Shown: positions 1 through 8,750, numbered from the stretch's first letter. The stretch is DNA of 64,000 nt from CAWBRT01 sp963814745 (GCA_963814745.1 CAWFEA010000004.1:248001-312000); one strand, 5' to 3'. Notes: generated by a model not told the origin, from the sequence alone. Translations and numbers: made by a program.

Positions 1-1008
1 CAACGGAACGCCATTGGCCATGCGCTCCTGATAAATGGCAGCGGAGCGCTCGCCGGGCAGCCGGATCTCGTCGAAACCGGGCAGCCTGGGAGAGGATTTC
101 ATCGTCTCCCAAGCCTGATCGACTTTCTGCTTGAATTCGCGCACGTCTATGAACGCCGCGATATTCACCGCTACAATCGCGTGCCCGGTGTTGGTGACGG
201 TGGAAAAATCCTTATTGAAATCGACCACGTCTCTGCCGAAGGCGGCGCCATTGAGGGTGCCGGCCAGCAAGCCGAACATCAGAGCCAGCCCATAACCCTT
301 CGGACCTCCGATGGGCAGCAGGAAGCCTTCGTTGGCTCGCTTCGGGTCGGTCAGGGGCTTGCCCTCGCGGTCGATCATCCAGCCTTCCGGCATCGGCTGG
401 TTAAGCTGCGCCTTGATCTTCACTTTTCCATAGGCGGCGTTGGTGGTTGCCATATCGAGCACGATCTCCGGCCATCGCGCACCGGGCACGGCGATCGAGA
501 TCGGATTGGTGCTGAGAAGCATTTCCGTGCCGCCCCAAGGAGGCAAGTGATTGGCGCTGCCGACGGCGATGTAAATCCCCACCATGTCGTGCGCCAGCGG
601 CATGCGCGCATAGAGCGAGGCCGGACCGGCATGATTGCTGTTGCGCGCTCCCACCCAGGCCACGCCGGCGGCGCGAGCTTTCGCAATGGCGATCTCGGCG
701 GCGCGGCTCATCACCAGGTGCCCCATGGCGTTGTCGCCATCGACCACGGCGGTCGCGGCCTGCTCGCGCGCGATGTGGATGTTCGGCTGGGTGTTGATGC
801 CTCCGCTCTGAATCCGCTTGACGTACTGCGCCAGGCGAAAAACGCCGTGACCATCGGCGCCGCGCGCGTCCGCTTCGGCCATGAGTCTGGCGACCCGATC
901 GGCGTCGGTTGACGCCAGACCCACGGCCTCCAACACCCGCGCGATAAAAAGATGAAGATCGGCGATCTTGGTAAGGGGAAATTCACCGGATTTGACAGTT
1001 TCACTCAC
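1..1008 (-). CDS. Ldh_2-family (malate/L-lactate/ureidoglycolate-type) dehydrogenase, 3' end outside window
   Basis: Probably an NAD(P)-dependent oxidoreductase of the Ldh_2 fold, which oxidises 2-hydroxy acids such as malate, L-lactate, sulfolactate or ureidoglycolate. The minus-strand frame is open from a GTG at 1008 to the window start, about 336 residues of a family usually 330-360 long, so only the C-terminus is missing. Family landmarks in order are ADARGADGHGVFR (around residue 45), ARNSNHAGPAS (about 125), LSTNPISIAVPG (about 165), LDMATTNAAYGKVK (about 185) and GGPKGYGLALM (about 240). GGAGAA lies six bases before the GTG. It lies 94 bases downstream of the MmgE/PrpD gene on the same strand, so an operon is likely. 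The exact substrate cannot be told. Confidence 0.85.
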   Translation of the reverse strand, partial: MSETVKSGEFPLTKIADLHLFIARVLEAVGLASTDADRVARLMAEADARGADGHGVFRLAQYVKRIQSGGINTQPNIHIAREQAATAVVDGDNAMGHLVMSRAAEIAIAKARAAGVAWVGARNSNHAGPASLYARMPLAHDMVGIYIAVGSANHLPPWGGTEMLLSTNPISIAVPGARWPEIVLDMATTNAAYGKVKIKAQLNQPMPEGWMIDREGKPLTDPKRANEGFLLPIGGPKGYGLALMFGLLAGTLNGAAFGRDVVDFNKDFSTVTNTGHAIVAVNIAAFIDVREFKQKVDQAWETMKSSPRLPGFDEIRLPGERSAAIYQERMANGVPL

Positions 1009-1102
1009 AGATTGTTCTCCGTTCCACTTGCATTCATCGCGCTCCGTGACAGCCTTGGCGGCCGGTTCATCCCGAGACGCCCTTCGGCACCCACACGGGA
1101 AG

Positions 1103-2479
1103 TCAGCCGGCGGTTTGCTGGAGATGCAACGGCTTCAGGGCCGCCAGCCGCAGATCGGCGACCCGCAGCTTCTCCATGTTCCAAAGTTGATCGAGCAGTT
1201 GGGCAGCGGCTTGCCGACCGATGACCGGAGACGTCAACTCATGAAACTTGTCGTTCAGTTCCGCGTCCGACAGCGGCGCCTCCGGATCACCCTTGCGGTG
1301 CGGCTGGAAGTGCTCGAAGCGGCGGCCGTCCTGCATGGTGATGGCAACCCTGGCGGAGCGCATGCCTGGAAACTTGGCGGTCATCTCCGCGTCCGGCTGC
1401 AAGGTTATTTTGCTCATCAGATTGCGTATGGCCGGGTCGGCAAGGCGCTCGGCGCTGAAAGCGTTGAGCCGGACGGAGCCGTAAAGCAGGGCGTGAGAAA
1501 CCACATAGGGCAGGCTGAACTTCGCCTCGTAGGCGGTGCGCGGGGCGAAATTGCCGGTCACATTGATGGGAATCTCGGCGGTCGCGATCGCGATGGAGCT
1601 GATCTCTGAAGCATCAAGATTGTGCCGCGCGCGCAATAACAACGCGGAATCGATGGAAGAAAAAGTATGACCGCAGCAGCCGTGATTTTTTTGCGTGACC
1701 GCCAGCACGTTGTAGCGCTCGCCAAGACCTTCGGTGAAGCGCGGCGACGGCGCGACCGCTGATAGCGCGGCGATATACCCCGCCGGGCCTTCGAGAATGT
1801 CGAGCGCGCCGGTGATGCCGTGGGCGGCGCCGGTCGCGGCAGCCACTCCCACCCAGGCGGCGTGTCCCGCATGCTGCGGCTTGGTCATGGCATCGGAACG
1901 AAAAGCCTGCTGCAGGCCGGCGGCAAGCGACGCCGCCGTGGCCAGAGCGTGACGCGCCGCGTTGGCGTCCTGGGGCGCAATCAGGGCAACCGCGGCCCCC
2001 GCCCCGCCGAAGCAACCCGCCGTTCCGGTGGTGTGAAAGAACTTGTAATGCGAAGGCTGCATGGCCGCGCCGATGCGGGTGGAGATCTCATAGCCGATGG
2101 TGATGGCCTTCAGCAGTTCCATGCCTGACTTGCTGCGGTCTTCAGCGACCGCCAAGGCAGCGGCTACGGTCGGACAGCCGGGGTGGAAAATGGCGTCGCG
2201 AAAGATATCGTCGAACTCAACCGAGTGCGAGGCGCTGCCATTGATCCAGGCGGCGGTCCCGGGAAAAGCCACAGTGCCGAATCCCGGCAGACTCGATTTG
2301 CCATAGCCCAACTCGGCGGCATAAGCTTTAACCAGGTTGACGCCCGGTGAAACCCGGGTGCCGGGAATGAGCGCGGAAAACCAGTCGAGCAGGGCGCGCT
2401 TGGCATGGTGGATAACCTCGGCGGGAAGGTCACGCGCGGTATCGCGTCGCACATATTCCGCATAGACATCGACAAGCAT
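1103..2479 (-). CDS. MmgE/PrpD family protein
   Basis: The 458-residue protein matches the MmgE/PrpD family (2-methylcitrate dehydratase PrpD, cis-aconitate decarboxylase and iminodisuccinate epimerase), which act on tricarboxylate-like substrates by adding or removing water or CO2. Typical stretches are HAKRALLDWFSALI (residue 25), INGSASHSVEFDD (about 80), AALAVAEDRSKSG (about 105), GYEISTRIGAAM (about 128), FHTTGTAGCFGGAGAA (about 148) and KNHGCCGHTFSSIDSA (about 263). Length is normal. GAGGG lies seven bases before the ATG. It precedes the Ldh_2 dehydrogenase on the same strand and diverges from the LeuC/LeuD pair. Its neighbours suggest a substrate in the tricarboxylate family, but true PrpD activity cannot be claimed. 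Confidence 0.88.
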   Translation of the reverse strand: MLVDVYAEYVRRDTARDLPAEVIHHAKRALLDWFSALIPGTRVSPGVNLVKAYAAELGYGKSSLPGFGTVAFPGTAAWINGSASHSVEFDDIFRDAIFHPGCPTVAAALAVAEDRSKSGMELLKAITIGYEISTRIGAAMQPSHYKFFHTTGTAGCFGGAGAAVALIAPQDANAARHALATAASLAAGLQQAFRSDAMTKPQHAGHAAWVGVAAATGAAHGITGALDILEGPAGYIAALSAVAPSPRFTEGLGERYNVLAVTQKNHGCCGHTFSSIDSALLLRARHNLDASEISSIAIATAEIPINVTGNFAPRTAYEAKFSLPYVVSHALLYGSVRLNAFSAERLADPAIRNLMSKITLQPDAEMTAKFPGMRSARVAITMQDGRRFEHFQPHRKGDPEAPLSDAELNDKFHELTSPVIGRQAAAQLLDQLWNMEKLRVADLRLAALKPLHLQQTAG

Positions 2480-2713
2480 ATGAATACCCTCGCGAAGATG
2501 ATGGCCACTGGCGGTGCCATTTACAAATCCTGAAGAGTCCAGAGAACAAGCAACCCTCCAATATCATACTTGTCCTGTCAACGGCGGCTCGCAGCAGCTT
2601 TGCGCTTGTGAGCGTTCGCGACAGGTTGTACCATTCCTCTGACGCAAACCCGAACCGGCCCGCCCGTGCGCCCGATCGCCGGGTGATGCCCGCAGGTGAG
2701 TAAGGAGATCGTG

Positions 2714-3973
2714 TTGGGAGCCACCATAACCGAAAAGATACTGGCGAACGCCGCCGGCCGCGAGCGGGTGTCGCCGGGCGAGATTATAACCGCAAAGGTG
2801 GACGCCGTGATTGGCCACGACATCACCACCGCGGCCTTTCGAGAGCTGGAAAAGATGAAGGTCGAGAGGGTTTTCGACCGCGAGAAGGTTTACTTCACGG
2901 TCGATCACTTTGTCCCCAGCCCCACGCTCGACGCCGCATCGCAGCTCAAAGATCTGGGCGCCTACATTGCCAAATACGGAATCAAGCATTGGTTTCCGCA
3001 AGGGCACGGAGGCGTATGTCATGCGATCTTTCCCGAGCAAGGACTGATTCGCCCGGGCATGGTGGTGGTCGGCAGCGACTCGCACACCTGCACCTACGGC
3101 GCGCTGGGAGCGTTCTCCAGCGGCTTGGGCGCAACCGATGTGGCCGCCGCGATGGCGCTCGGCGACCTCTGGCTGAAGGTTCCGCCTTCCATCAAATTCA
3201 GCTTCTCCGGGGCGCTGCCTGAGATGGTGACGGGCAAAGACCTGATCCTGCACACGATCGGCAAGATCGGCGTCGACGGCGCCCGCTACAAGGCCATGGA
3301 ATTTTGCGGCGAGACCATCCGCAACTTGCCCATCGACGATCGCTTCACCATGTGCAACATGGCGGTGGAGGCGGGGGCGAAGAACGGCGTCATCGAAGCC
3401 GACGGCACCGCCCTGGAATATCTGGCGGGCAGAACCGGCGAACCGTTTCTCGCCTTCCGCAGCGATCCGGATGCGATGTACGAGGCCGAGCATCAATGCG
3501 ACGTCACGCGGTTGCAGCCGGTAGTTGCGCAACCGTTCTCGCCGGCCAACGTCGCGCCCGTTTGCGAAGTCAGCAACGTCAAGGTGGACCAGGCGATCAT
3601 CGGCTCCTGCACCAACGGACGGATCAGCGATCTGCGGGCGGCGGCTCGCATCCTGCGGGGTAAGAAAGCCGCACCTGGGGTGAGGCTGTTGGTGCTTCCG
3701 GCGACGCAGCAGATTTATCTGCAGGCGGTCAAGGAAGGCTTGATCGAGATTTTCGTCGAGGCCGGAGCCATGATTTGTCCTCCGGTCTGCGGGCCGTGTC
3801 TCGGCGGACACCTCGGGTTGCTGGCCGACGGAGAAGTCGCCATCTCGACCACCAACCGCAATTTCGTCGGCCGCATGGGCCACAAGAACAGCAAGGTTTA
3901 TCTGTCGTCGCCTTACACGGCGGCGGCATCGGCGGTGGCGGGATACATCATTGACCCAAGGCAGGTGATCTAA
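2714..3973 (+). CDS. leuC: Aconitase/3-isopropylmalate dehydratase large-subunit family protein (LeuC/HacA-type)
   Basis: This is the large [4Fe-4S] subunit of a two-subunit hydro-lyase of the isopropylmalate isomerase/homoaconitase group. Visible motifs are DHFVPSP, VGSDSHTCTYGALG, IGSCTNGR with the first cluster cysteine, and PPVCGPCLGGHLG with the two others, so all three cluster cysteines are present. I chose the TTG at 2714 because AAGGAG lies six bases upstream and the protein then begins MGATITEKIL, the usual family start. GTG codons at 2696 and 2711 are alternatives, the latter only three bases from the ribosome site. The stop abuts the small-subunit start. There is no leuA or leuB nearby and the surroundings are organic-acid catabolism, so a substrate other than isopropylmalate is quite possible. 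Confidence 0.87.
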   Translation: MGATITEKILANAAGRERVSPGEIITAKVDAVIGHDITTAAFRELEKMKVERVFDREKVYFTVDHFVPSPTLDAASQLKDLGAYIAKYGIKHWFPQGHGGVCHAIFPEQGLIRPGMVVVGSDSHTCTYGALGAFSSGLGATDVAAAMALGDLWLKVPPSIKFSFSGALPEMVTGKDLILHTIGKIGVDGARYKAMEFCGETIRNLPIDDRFTMCNMAVEAGAKNGVIEADGTALEYLAGRTGEPFLAFRSDPDAMYEAEHQCDVTRLQPVVAQPFSPANVAPVCEVSNVKVDQAIIGSCTNGRISDLRAAARILRGKKAAPGVRLLVLPATQQIYLQAVKEGLIEIFVEAGAMICPPVCGPCLGGHLGLLADGEVAISTTNRNFVGRMGHKNSKVYLSSPYTAAASAVAGYIIDPRQVI

Positions 3974-4471
3974 GTGGCCGGCAAAGCTTGGAAGTTCGGC
4001 GACGATATTGATACCGATGCGATCATTCCCGGCAGGTTCCTTGCCAACTGGAATAAGCAGCCGGAAAAGCTCAAGACGAATTGCTTTATCGATCTCTCTC
4101 CGGAGTTCGCCAAGAGCGTCGCTGCAGATGACTTCGTGGTCGGCGGAGTGAATTTCGGATGCGGATCGTCGCGCGAAGCGGCGCCGGTGGCGATCAAGAT
4201 GACCGGGGTGAAGATTGTGATCGCCGATTCCTTCGCCCGTATTTTCTACCGCAATTGCATTAACGTGGGACTGCTGGCGCTGGAATCGCCGGCGGCGGCG
4301 GCCGGCATCGTCCACGGCGACATGCTGGAAGTGGACAGCGCCGCGGGCGTGATCAGGAATCTCACCAAGAACGAAGCTTACAGCTTCACGCCGATCCCGC
4401 CGTTTGTGCAGCAGATCCTCGACCTGGGCGGACTGGTGCCTTACGTCCAGAAGCGATTAGGAATCGATTAG
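3974..4471 (+). CDS. leuD: 3-isopropylmalate dehydratase small-subunit family protein (LeuD-type)
   Basis: This is the swivel-domain partner of the upstream large subunit, 165 residues, which is the short archaeal/HacB-like size and not the 200-residue enterobacterial LeuD. It opens with GKAWKFGDDIDTDAIIPGRFL and has the substrate-loop signature NFGCGSSREAAPVAIK around residue 60. The start is the GTG that directly follows the TAA of the large subunit, without any gap, so translation is probably coupled. Together the pair should form a heterodimeric or heterotetrameric dehydratase/isomerase in the cytoplasm. As for its partner, the true substrate may be isopropylmalate, homoaconitate, or a tricarboxylate linked to the neighbouring genes. 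Confidence 0.87.
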   Translation: MAGKAWKFGDDIDTDAIIPGRFLANWNKQPEKLKTNCFIDLSPEFAKSVAADDFVVGGVNFGCGSSREAAPVAIKMTGVKIVIADSFARIFYRNCINVGLLALESPAAAAGIVHGDMLEVDSAAGVIRNLTKNEAYSFTPIPPFVQQILDLGGLVPYVQKRLGID

Positions 4472-4484
4472 CGCGGCCTGGTCC

Positions 4485-4620
4485 GCTAGAGCTCGTTTCA
4501 AAAACACTCCAGGGGAATGAGACGTTTGCCCTCAGGGGCTGAAGCCCGCATTTCTATTGGCTCTGAACGGCGTGGCTAAAGCCATGCCCCTTCAAAGCAC
4601 TATTTTTGAAACACGCTAGG
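4485..4620. repeat. Inverted-repeat intergenic element with GTTTCAAAAA arms
   Basis: The gap between leuD and the converging transporter gene is filled by a short element whose ends are inverted copies: CGTTTCAAAAACACT at about 4494-4508 and the reverse complement of GTGTTTCAAAAATAGTGC at about 4599-4614. It contains the smaller motifs GGGGCTGAAGCCC and GGCTAAAGCC. The right arm reaches into the stop codon of the transporter (4616-4618). It resembles small non-coding palindromic elements common between genes in Acidobacteriota. It may also act as a bidirectional terminator for the two convergent genes. Confidence 0.6.
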
Positions 4621-5956
4621 CACCACCGCTGGCCGCGGTTGCAGCAGCAGGTGTCTCCGCCGCAGTTTCGACGGTAAGTGAACTGTAGTTGTAGGTTGGG
4701 TTCTTCAGTTCGGCTTTGAGTTTCGTCAGGTCGCAGGATTTCTCCCATATCGCGGTGACAATCGTCGCTACGGCATGGGCGGGAACGGTAACTGTTCCGC
4801 GTGCCTCTGCGAGCATGCGATCGATTCCAATGATCAACGTGATACCGGCCATCGGAATATCCGGGAATACGGACAGGGTGGCCACCAGCGCAACCAGTGG
4901 CGCCCCGTAAACTCCGGCCGAGCCTTTAACGGAGATCAATGCCACCACCAACAGCAAGAGAATCCTCCCCCAGCTCAGGTGAATGTTGCACGCTTCCGCA
5001 ATGAACATCGAGGCGAAGGAGAGATAAATTGCGGTACCGTCGAGGTTGAAGGCATAGGCCGCCGGGATGACCAGGCCGACGACTTCTTTGTCGCAACCGA
5101 GCTTCTCCATTTTCATCAGCAAGCCCGGCATCGCCGGTTCATTGCTGGCGGCCCCGAGCGTAATCCACAGCTCTTCCTTGATGTAGGCCAGCAGCCTGAA
5201 GATGCTGAAACCATAAAACCGGCAGAGGGAGCCGAGGAAAACGATCCAGTAAATAGCGCACAACACGTAGAACATCAGGAGCAACTGGCCCAAAGACTTC
5301 AGCGAATGCAGGCCGTACTTACCGACCGTGAACGCCATAGCGCCGAAGGCACATAAGGGCGCGAGCTTGATGATGAAGCTGATAATGCCGAAGATGATCT
5401 TGGTCGCCGACCTAATCAAATCCAAGAACACCTCCCCTGCCTTACCGGCACGCATGACGCTAAATCCGGTCAGGAGGGCGATCACCAACACCGGCAGGAC
5501 ATCCCCTTGGGCAAGCCCCCCAACGTAAGAAGCCGGGATCACATGAAGGACAAACTCGGGAAGAGTACTGATCCTCGCTCCCGATTTGGTGAGGAAGCTG
5601 ATGCTGGACGTATCCAAACTCGCCGGATTGATGTTGAGCCCCTGTCCGGGATGTACCAGCGTGATGGCCGTCAGGCCGAGCACGAGACAAATGATGATGA
5701 ATACATGGAACAGGATCATCGCCTTGAGCAGTATCCTACCCACCTTGCCGGATGATGAACGCGAGCCCGCTATGCCCAGGACCAGCGTACAAAACACAAC
5801 TGGGGCGATGATCATCTTGATCAGTTTGAGGAAAACATCGGCCAGCAACTTGCAGGGAACTGCATATTGAGGCGCCACGACACCCAAAGCAATGCCGAGG
5901 ATAACCCCGACAATAACTTGAAAATACAGACTCTTGTAGAATGCCCTGCCTTTCAT
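4616..5956 (-). CDS. Dicarboxylate/amino acid:cation symporter (DAACS family)
   Basis: This is a 446-residue integral membrane symporter of the DctA/GltP family, importing C4-dicarboxylates or acidic amino acids with H+ or Na+. Family marks are FLKLIKMIIAPVVFCTLVLG near residue 45, the GAASNEPAMPGLL re-entrant loop (the family serine-rich hairpin), the AYAFNLDGTAIYLSFASMF motif and KGSAGVYGAPLVAL. The start chosen is the ATG at 5956 with AGGGG upstream. A longer frame to 6028 adds 24 unlikely residues. A 28-bp motif shared with the tcuR/tcuA gap lies about 260 bases upstream, so control by the LysR regulator is predicted. The stop codon lies in the arm of the inverted-repeat element. Confidence 0.9.
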   Translation of the reverse strand: MKGRAFYKSLYFQVIVGVILGIALGVVAPQYAVPCKLLADVFLKLIKMIIAPVVFCTLVLGIAGSRSSSGKVGRILLKAMILFHVFIIICLVLGLTAITLVHPGQGLNINPASLDTSSISFLTKSGARISTLPEFVLHVIPASYVGGLAQGDVLPVLVIALLTGFSVMRAGKAGEVFLDLIRSATKIIFGIISFIIKLAPLCAFGAMAFTVGKYGLHSLKSLGQLLLMFYVLCAIYWIVFLGSLCRFYGFSIFRLLAYIKEELWITLGAASNEPAMPGLLMKMEKLGCDKEVVGLVIPAAYAFNLDGTAIYLSFASMFIAEACNIHLSWGRILLLLVVALISVKGSAGVYGAPLVALVATLSVFPDIPMAGITLIIGIDRMLAEARGTVTVPAHAVATIVTAIWEKSCDLTKLKAELKNPTYNYSSLTVETAAETPAAATAASGGA

Positions 5957-6215
5957 GTTTTCCCCTCGTGTTTCGTTGTCCCGGAAGCGCGCTCCCAGAT
6001 GGCAGTGTGCTCTCGGCCTTGCCGGCACTCGCTTAAGCCCACCGGGCCCTGCTTGTCCCCCAGGAATATATGAGCGTGATGAGTATCACACCGGTTGAAC
6101 AGCAACCTGTAATCTTGGTCACAGGCGACGGTGATGTGCCGATTCCCAAGGCAAGCAAACGTCACCGGCGAAAGCTCGCTTGGGAGTGGAAGATTACCTG
6201 GGAGTTTCGATTTTT

Positions 6216-6243
6216 GCCAATATATTGATCGGAAGAATTGATA
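6216..6243 (-). promoter_or_regulatory. Predicted LysR (TcuR-like) operator upstream of the DAACS symporter
   Basis: Read on the minus strand this site is TATCAAT, seven bases, then ATCAATATATTGGC. The same composite motif with the same 7-base spacer is found at 9652-9679 between the LysR gene and tcuA. It points to the symporter gene, whose start is 260 bases away, and sits 187 bases before the divergent HD-domain gene. The rest of the 5957-6429 gap holds no gene that I can support. Confidence 0.55.
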
Positions 6244-6429
6244 CTCGAACGAGAATGAACCGGCCGGTGCCTGCCCGCCGCCGGGGAACGTTTTCGGTCG
6301 CGGTAATGGCGGTCCGCCGGTCCCGGTCACATCATGTTATGACGATCATCACAACCTGCCACTTTCATGCTCTGCTACAAGTTGTGCCAACCGCCACGCC
6401 GAACATGACCGTGGCCGCAGGAGGATTGC

Positions 6430-6975
6430 TTGATCCGCGACGACGTAAAGCGCCTTTGGCCGGAGTTGGATTGGATTCAGAGTGCCGACCTTCGCGAAAA
6501 AGTGACGCGCACATGGGAGCGGGCATTTGCGTTGAGCCCGCTTCGCCCCGACGATCTCAACCAGATTCCCTTTACCCTGCTGGTGCCGAACTGCCCCACG
6601 ACTTTCATGGAACACAAGCGCTCGGTAGTGCACATTTCGCGCCACGCGGGAGAAGCCATGCGGGAGTTCATGGGCAACAGCCTGAAGATCGACATGGACA
6701 CGGTGATTGCCGGCGCCATCCTGGCCGATGTCGGCAAACTGCTGGAGTACGAGATCAAGAACGGCAAAGCGGTGCAGAGTTCGCGCGGCGAGATGCTGCG
6801 CCACCCGTTTACCGGGGTGACTCTGGCGATGGAGTGCGGCGTGCCGGATGCGGTCTGCCACATCATCGCCGCCCACGCCGCCGAAGGCGACCTGGTGAAG
6901 CGCACGACCGAAGCCTATATCGTGCATCATGCTGATTTCATGGCGTTCCTGCCATTTAAGAATTTGAAGTTCTGA
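6430..6975 (+). CDS. HD-domain phosphohydrolase-like protein with an altered HD motif
   Basis: The 181-residue protein has the layout of the HD superfamily: a first histidine in VVHISRHAGEAM (residue 58 region), a motif in the place of the usual HD (ILADVGKLLEYE, about residue 100), a later histidine pair CHIIAAHAAEGD (about 144) and a final HHADF (about 167). The second metal-binding histidine appears replaced by alanine (LADVGK where LHDVGK is expected), so phosphohydrolase activity is uncertain. The start is TTG, chosen because AGGAGG lies five bases upstream. It stands between two transporter genes and downstream of the predicted LysR site. A strong terminator follows. Confidence 0.72.
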   Translation: MIRDDVKRLWPELDWIQSADLREKVTRTWERAFALSPLRPDDLNQIPFTLLVPNCPTTFMEHKRSVVHISRHAGEAMREFMGNSLKIDMDTVIAGAILADVGKLLEYEIKNGKAVQSSRGEMLRHPFTGVTLAMECGVPDAVCHIIAAHAAEGDLVKRTTEAYIVHHADFMAFLPFKNLKF

Positions 6976-7061
6976 GGGCAAATCCACGGGAGGCGATCGC
7001 GCCGACCGATGCTGAGGTTTTCTGTCGGTCGGGTTGATGGGCGCTTGCCTCCGGCTCGTCC

Positions 7062-7089
7062 GGCTCCGGCTATTTTCCCGGAGCCTTTT
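7062..7089 (+). terminator. Rho-independent terminator after the HD-domain gene
   Basis: GGCTCCGG (7062-7069) and CCGGAGCC (7078-7085) form a perfect 8-bp stem with an 8-base loop, followed by TTTT. A second palindrome, CCGACCGA/TCGGTCGG, lies at 7002-7032. The rest of the gap up to the MFS gene shows no gene. Confidence 0.6.
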
Positions 7090-7339
7090 CCCATCACATC
7101 TCCCAGGTGACGTACCACACACGACACCGTGATTAAGAGACTCCGTTTCCGGTGGCTGATTGTGATAGCGTGCCCGATCAACCGAAAACTGGACCCGAAA
7201 GCGATTCGAAAATTTCAGGGGTGGGATTCGCACGGGACTTCCTCGCGCCGCAGAGGCTCCGAGAAACGGGTCCCATAGCCGCGGCGGAGGGCGTTGGCGG
7301 CAGGTCGCGTGCGTGCTCTACTCTATGGGGGGTGTTGTC

Positions 7340-8692
7340 GTGGGTACATCACAGGCTGGGACTGTACAAGGGACGCGTCCATCGGCGGCAGCTAGACTTG
7401 ACCGGCTGCCCATCGGCTCTTTCCACAAGGGAATCATGTGGATGATGGCCTACGTCTTTTTCTTTGAGCTGGGCGATCTCAATACCTTCGGCTTCGCGGC
7501 GCCGGCGGTGCGCATCGCCTGGAAGCTTCCGCTCTCCACCATCGGCTTCATCACCTCGGCGGCGTTTATCGGCATGCTGGTGGGCGCCAATGTCGGCGGA
7601 TGGTTTTCCGATCGTGTCGGCCGCAAGCGGGCATTGATTGTAACTACCTTGTGGTACTCGGTTTTTTCCCTGCTCAACGCTTGCGCCTGGAACACCGCCG
7701 GACTGTTCCTGACGCGTCTGCTGACCGGGGTCGGGATTTCGGCCATGACCGTGGTCGGGATGACCTACATCAGCGAGATGTTTCCGGTGAAGCGGCGGGG
7801 AAGCTACCAGGGCTGGATCATGATGATCGGGGTCTGCGGCATTCCCGCCACGGCGTTCGTTGCCCGCTGGGTGGTTCCCGCCGCGGTGTGGGGCTGGCGG
7901 CTGGTGTTCGTGTGGGGCTCACTCGGCATGCTCATCCTGCTGTTCGCGCCGCGGCTGGAGGAGTCACCGCGCTGGTACGAGAATCAGGGCCGGTTTGCCG
8001 AAGCCGACGCGGCGCTGGAGCGGATCGAGGCGCGGGTGCGCGCCGAGAGCGGCGAACTCCCGCCGCCGCAGGAGTTGGCGACGCCGACCGTACAACGCGC
8101 CAAATACTCCGAGCTGTTCACTCCCAGTGTGCGCGGGCGGACCGCCTTGCTGGTCTCGGTGTGGTTTTTCGAGGCGCTCGGATTCTATGGCGCTCAGGCA
8201 TGGATTCCGACGCTGCTGGTAGCGAAAGGTTTCTCGCTGGTGCATTCCCTGACCTGGACCTCGGCGATGCAGTTGGGGGCGCCGGTAGGAGCGATGCTCG
8301 CGGGGGTCATCTCCGACCGTTGGGATCGCAAGTGGCTGATCACGGTTTGCGTGCTGCTCAAGGCGGCTTGCGCGGTGGTCTATGGGCTGAGCGGCAGCAT
8401 GGCGTCCATCGTCGTCTTCGGCTGCCTGATGATGATCTCGTTCCAGATGTTCACGCCCATCCTCTATGCCTACACGGCTGAGTGCTTTCCGACGCACGTT
8501 CGCAACTCGGGCGCCGGCATTTCCTATGGGGCCGGGAGAGGCGCCAATTCGTTTGGACCGCTGATCGTTGCCTTCTTGTTCAGCCATTACGGCTATATGT
8601 CGGTGTTCGTCTACATCGCGGGAATGTTCGTGGCCGTCGCCCTCATCGTTGGGGCTTTCGGCCCGAGGACGAAAGGACGCGTGCTGTCATAG
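7340..8692 (+). CDS. MFS transporter, sugar-porter/organic-acid type (possible TcuC analogue)
   Basis: This is a twelve-helix major facilitator permease of about 450 residues. The MFS signature GGWFSDRVGRKRAL follows helix 2, SEMFPVKRRGSYQG follows helix 4, ESPRWYENQGRFAEADAALERI is the sugar-porter/SV2-type loop after helix 6, and GVISDRWDRKWL repeats the signature in the second half. The start is uncertain: GTG 7313, ATG 7325 and GTG 7340 are all in frame, and I favour 7340 because a G6 run lies seven bases upstream. It converges on the LysR gene beside tcuAB. In Salmonella the tricarballylate locus tcuRABC includes an MFS importer, so an importer of tricarballylate or a similar acid is a reasonable inference. 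Confidence 0.85.
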   Translation: MGTSQAGTVQGTRPSAAARLDRLPIGSFHKGIMWMMAYVFFFELGDLNTFGFAAPAVRIAWKLPLSTIGFITSAAFIGMLVGANVGGWFSDRVGRKRALIVTTLWYSVFSLLNACAWNTAGLFLTRLLTGVGISAMTVVGMTYISEMFPVKRRGSYQGWIMMIGVCGIPATAFVARWVVPAAVWGWRLVFVWGSLGMLILLFAPRLEESPRWYENQGRFAEADAALERIEARVRAESGELPPPQELATPTVQRAKYSELFTPSVRGRTALLVSVWFFEALGFYGAQAWIPTLLVAKGFSLVHSLTWTSAMQLGAPVGAMLAGVISDRWDRKWLITVCVLLKAACAVVYGLSGSMASIVVFGCLMMISFQMFTPILYAYTAECFPTHVRNSGAGISYGAGRGANSFGPLIVAFLFSHYGYMSVFVYIAGMFVAVALIVGAFGPRTKGRVLS

Positions 8693-8716
8693 TTCAGGGC
8701 GAGGCAAGGGCGGACG

Positions 8717-8750
8717 GATCGGGTTATCCCGATCGTTCTCTCTATTTTTT
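8717..8750 (+). terminator. Possible terminator between convergent MFS and LysR genes
   Basis: GATCGGG and CCCGATC (8717-8734) form a perfect 7-bp stem with the loop TTAT, followed after about ten bases by a T-rich tract ending in TTTTTT. The tract overlaps the LysR stop codon region. The distance from stem to T-run is longer than ideal. Confidence 0.4.

Noticed and set aside
2564..4315. 583-codon open frame on the minus strand
   Set aside because: It is antisense to the LeuC/LeuD pair, whose motifs are unmistakable. The reading is rich in Arg/His/Asp repeats and has no recognisable domain, typical of a mirror frame in GC-rich DNA.
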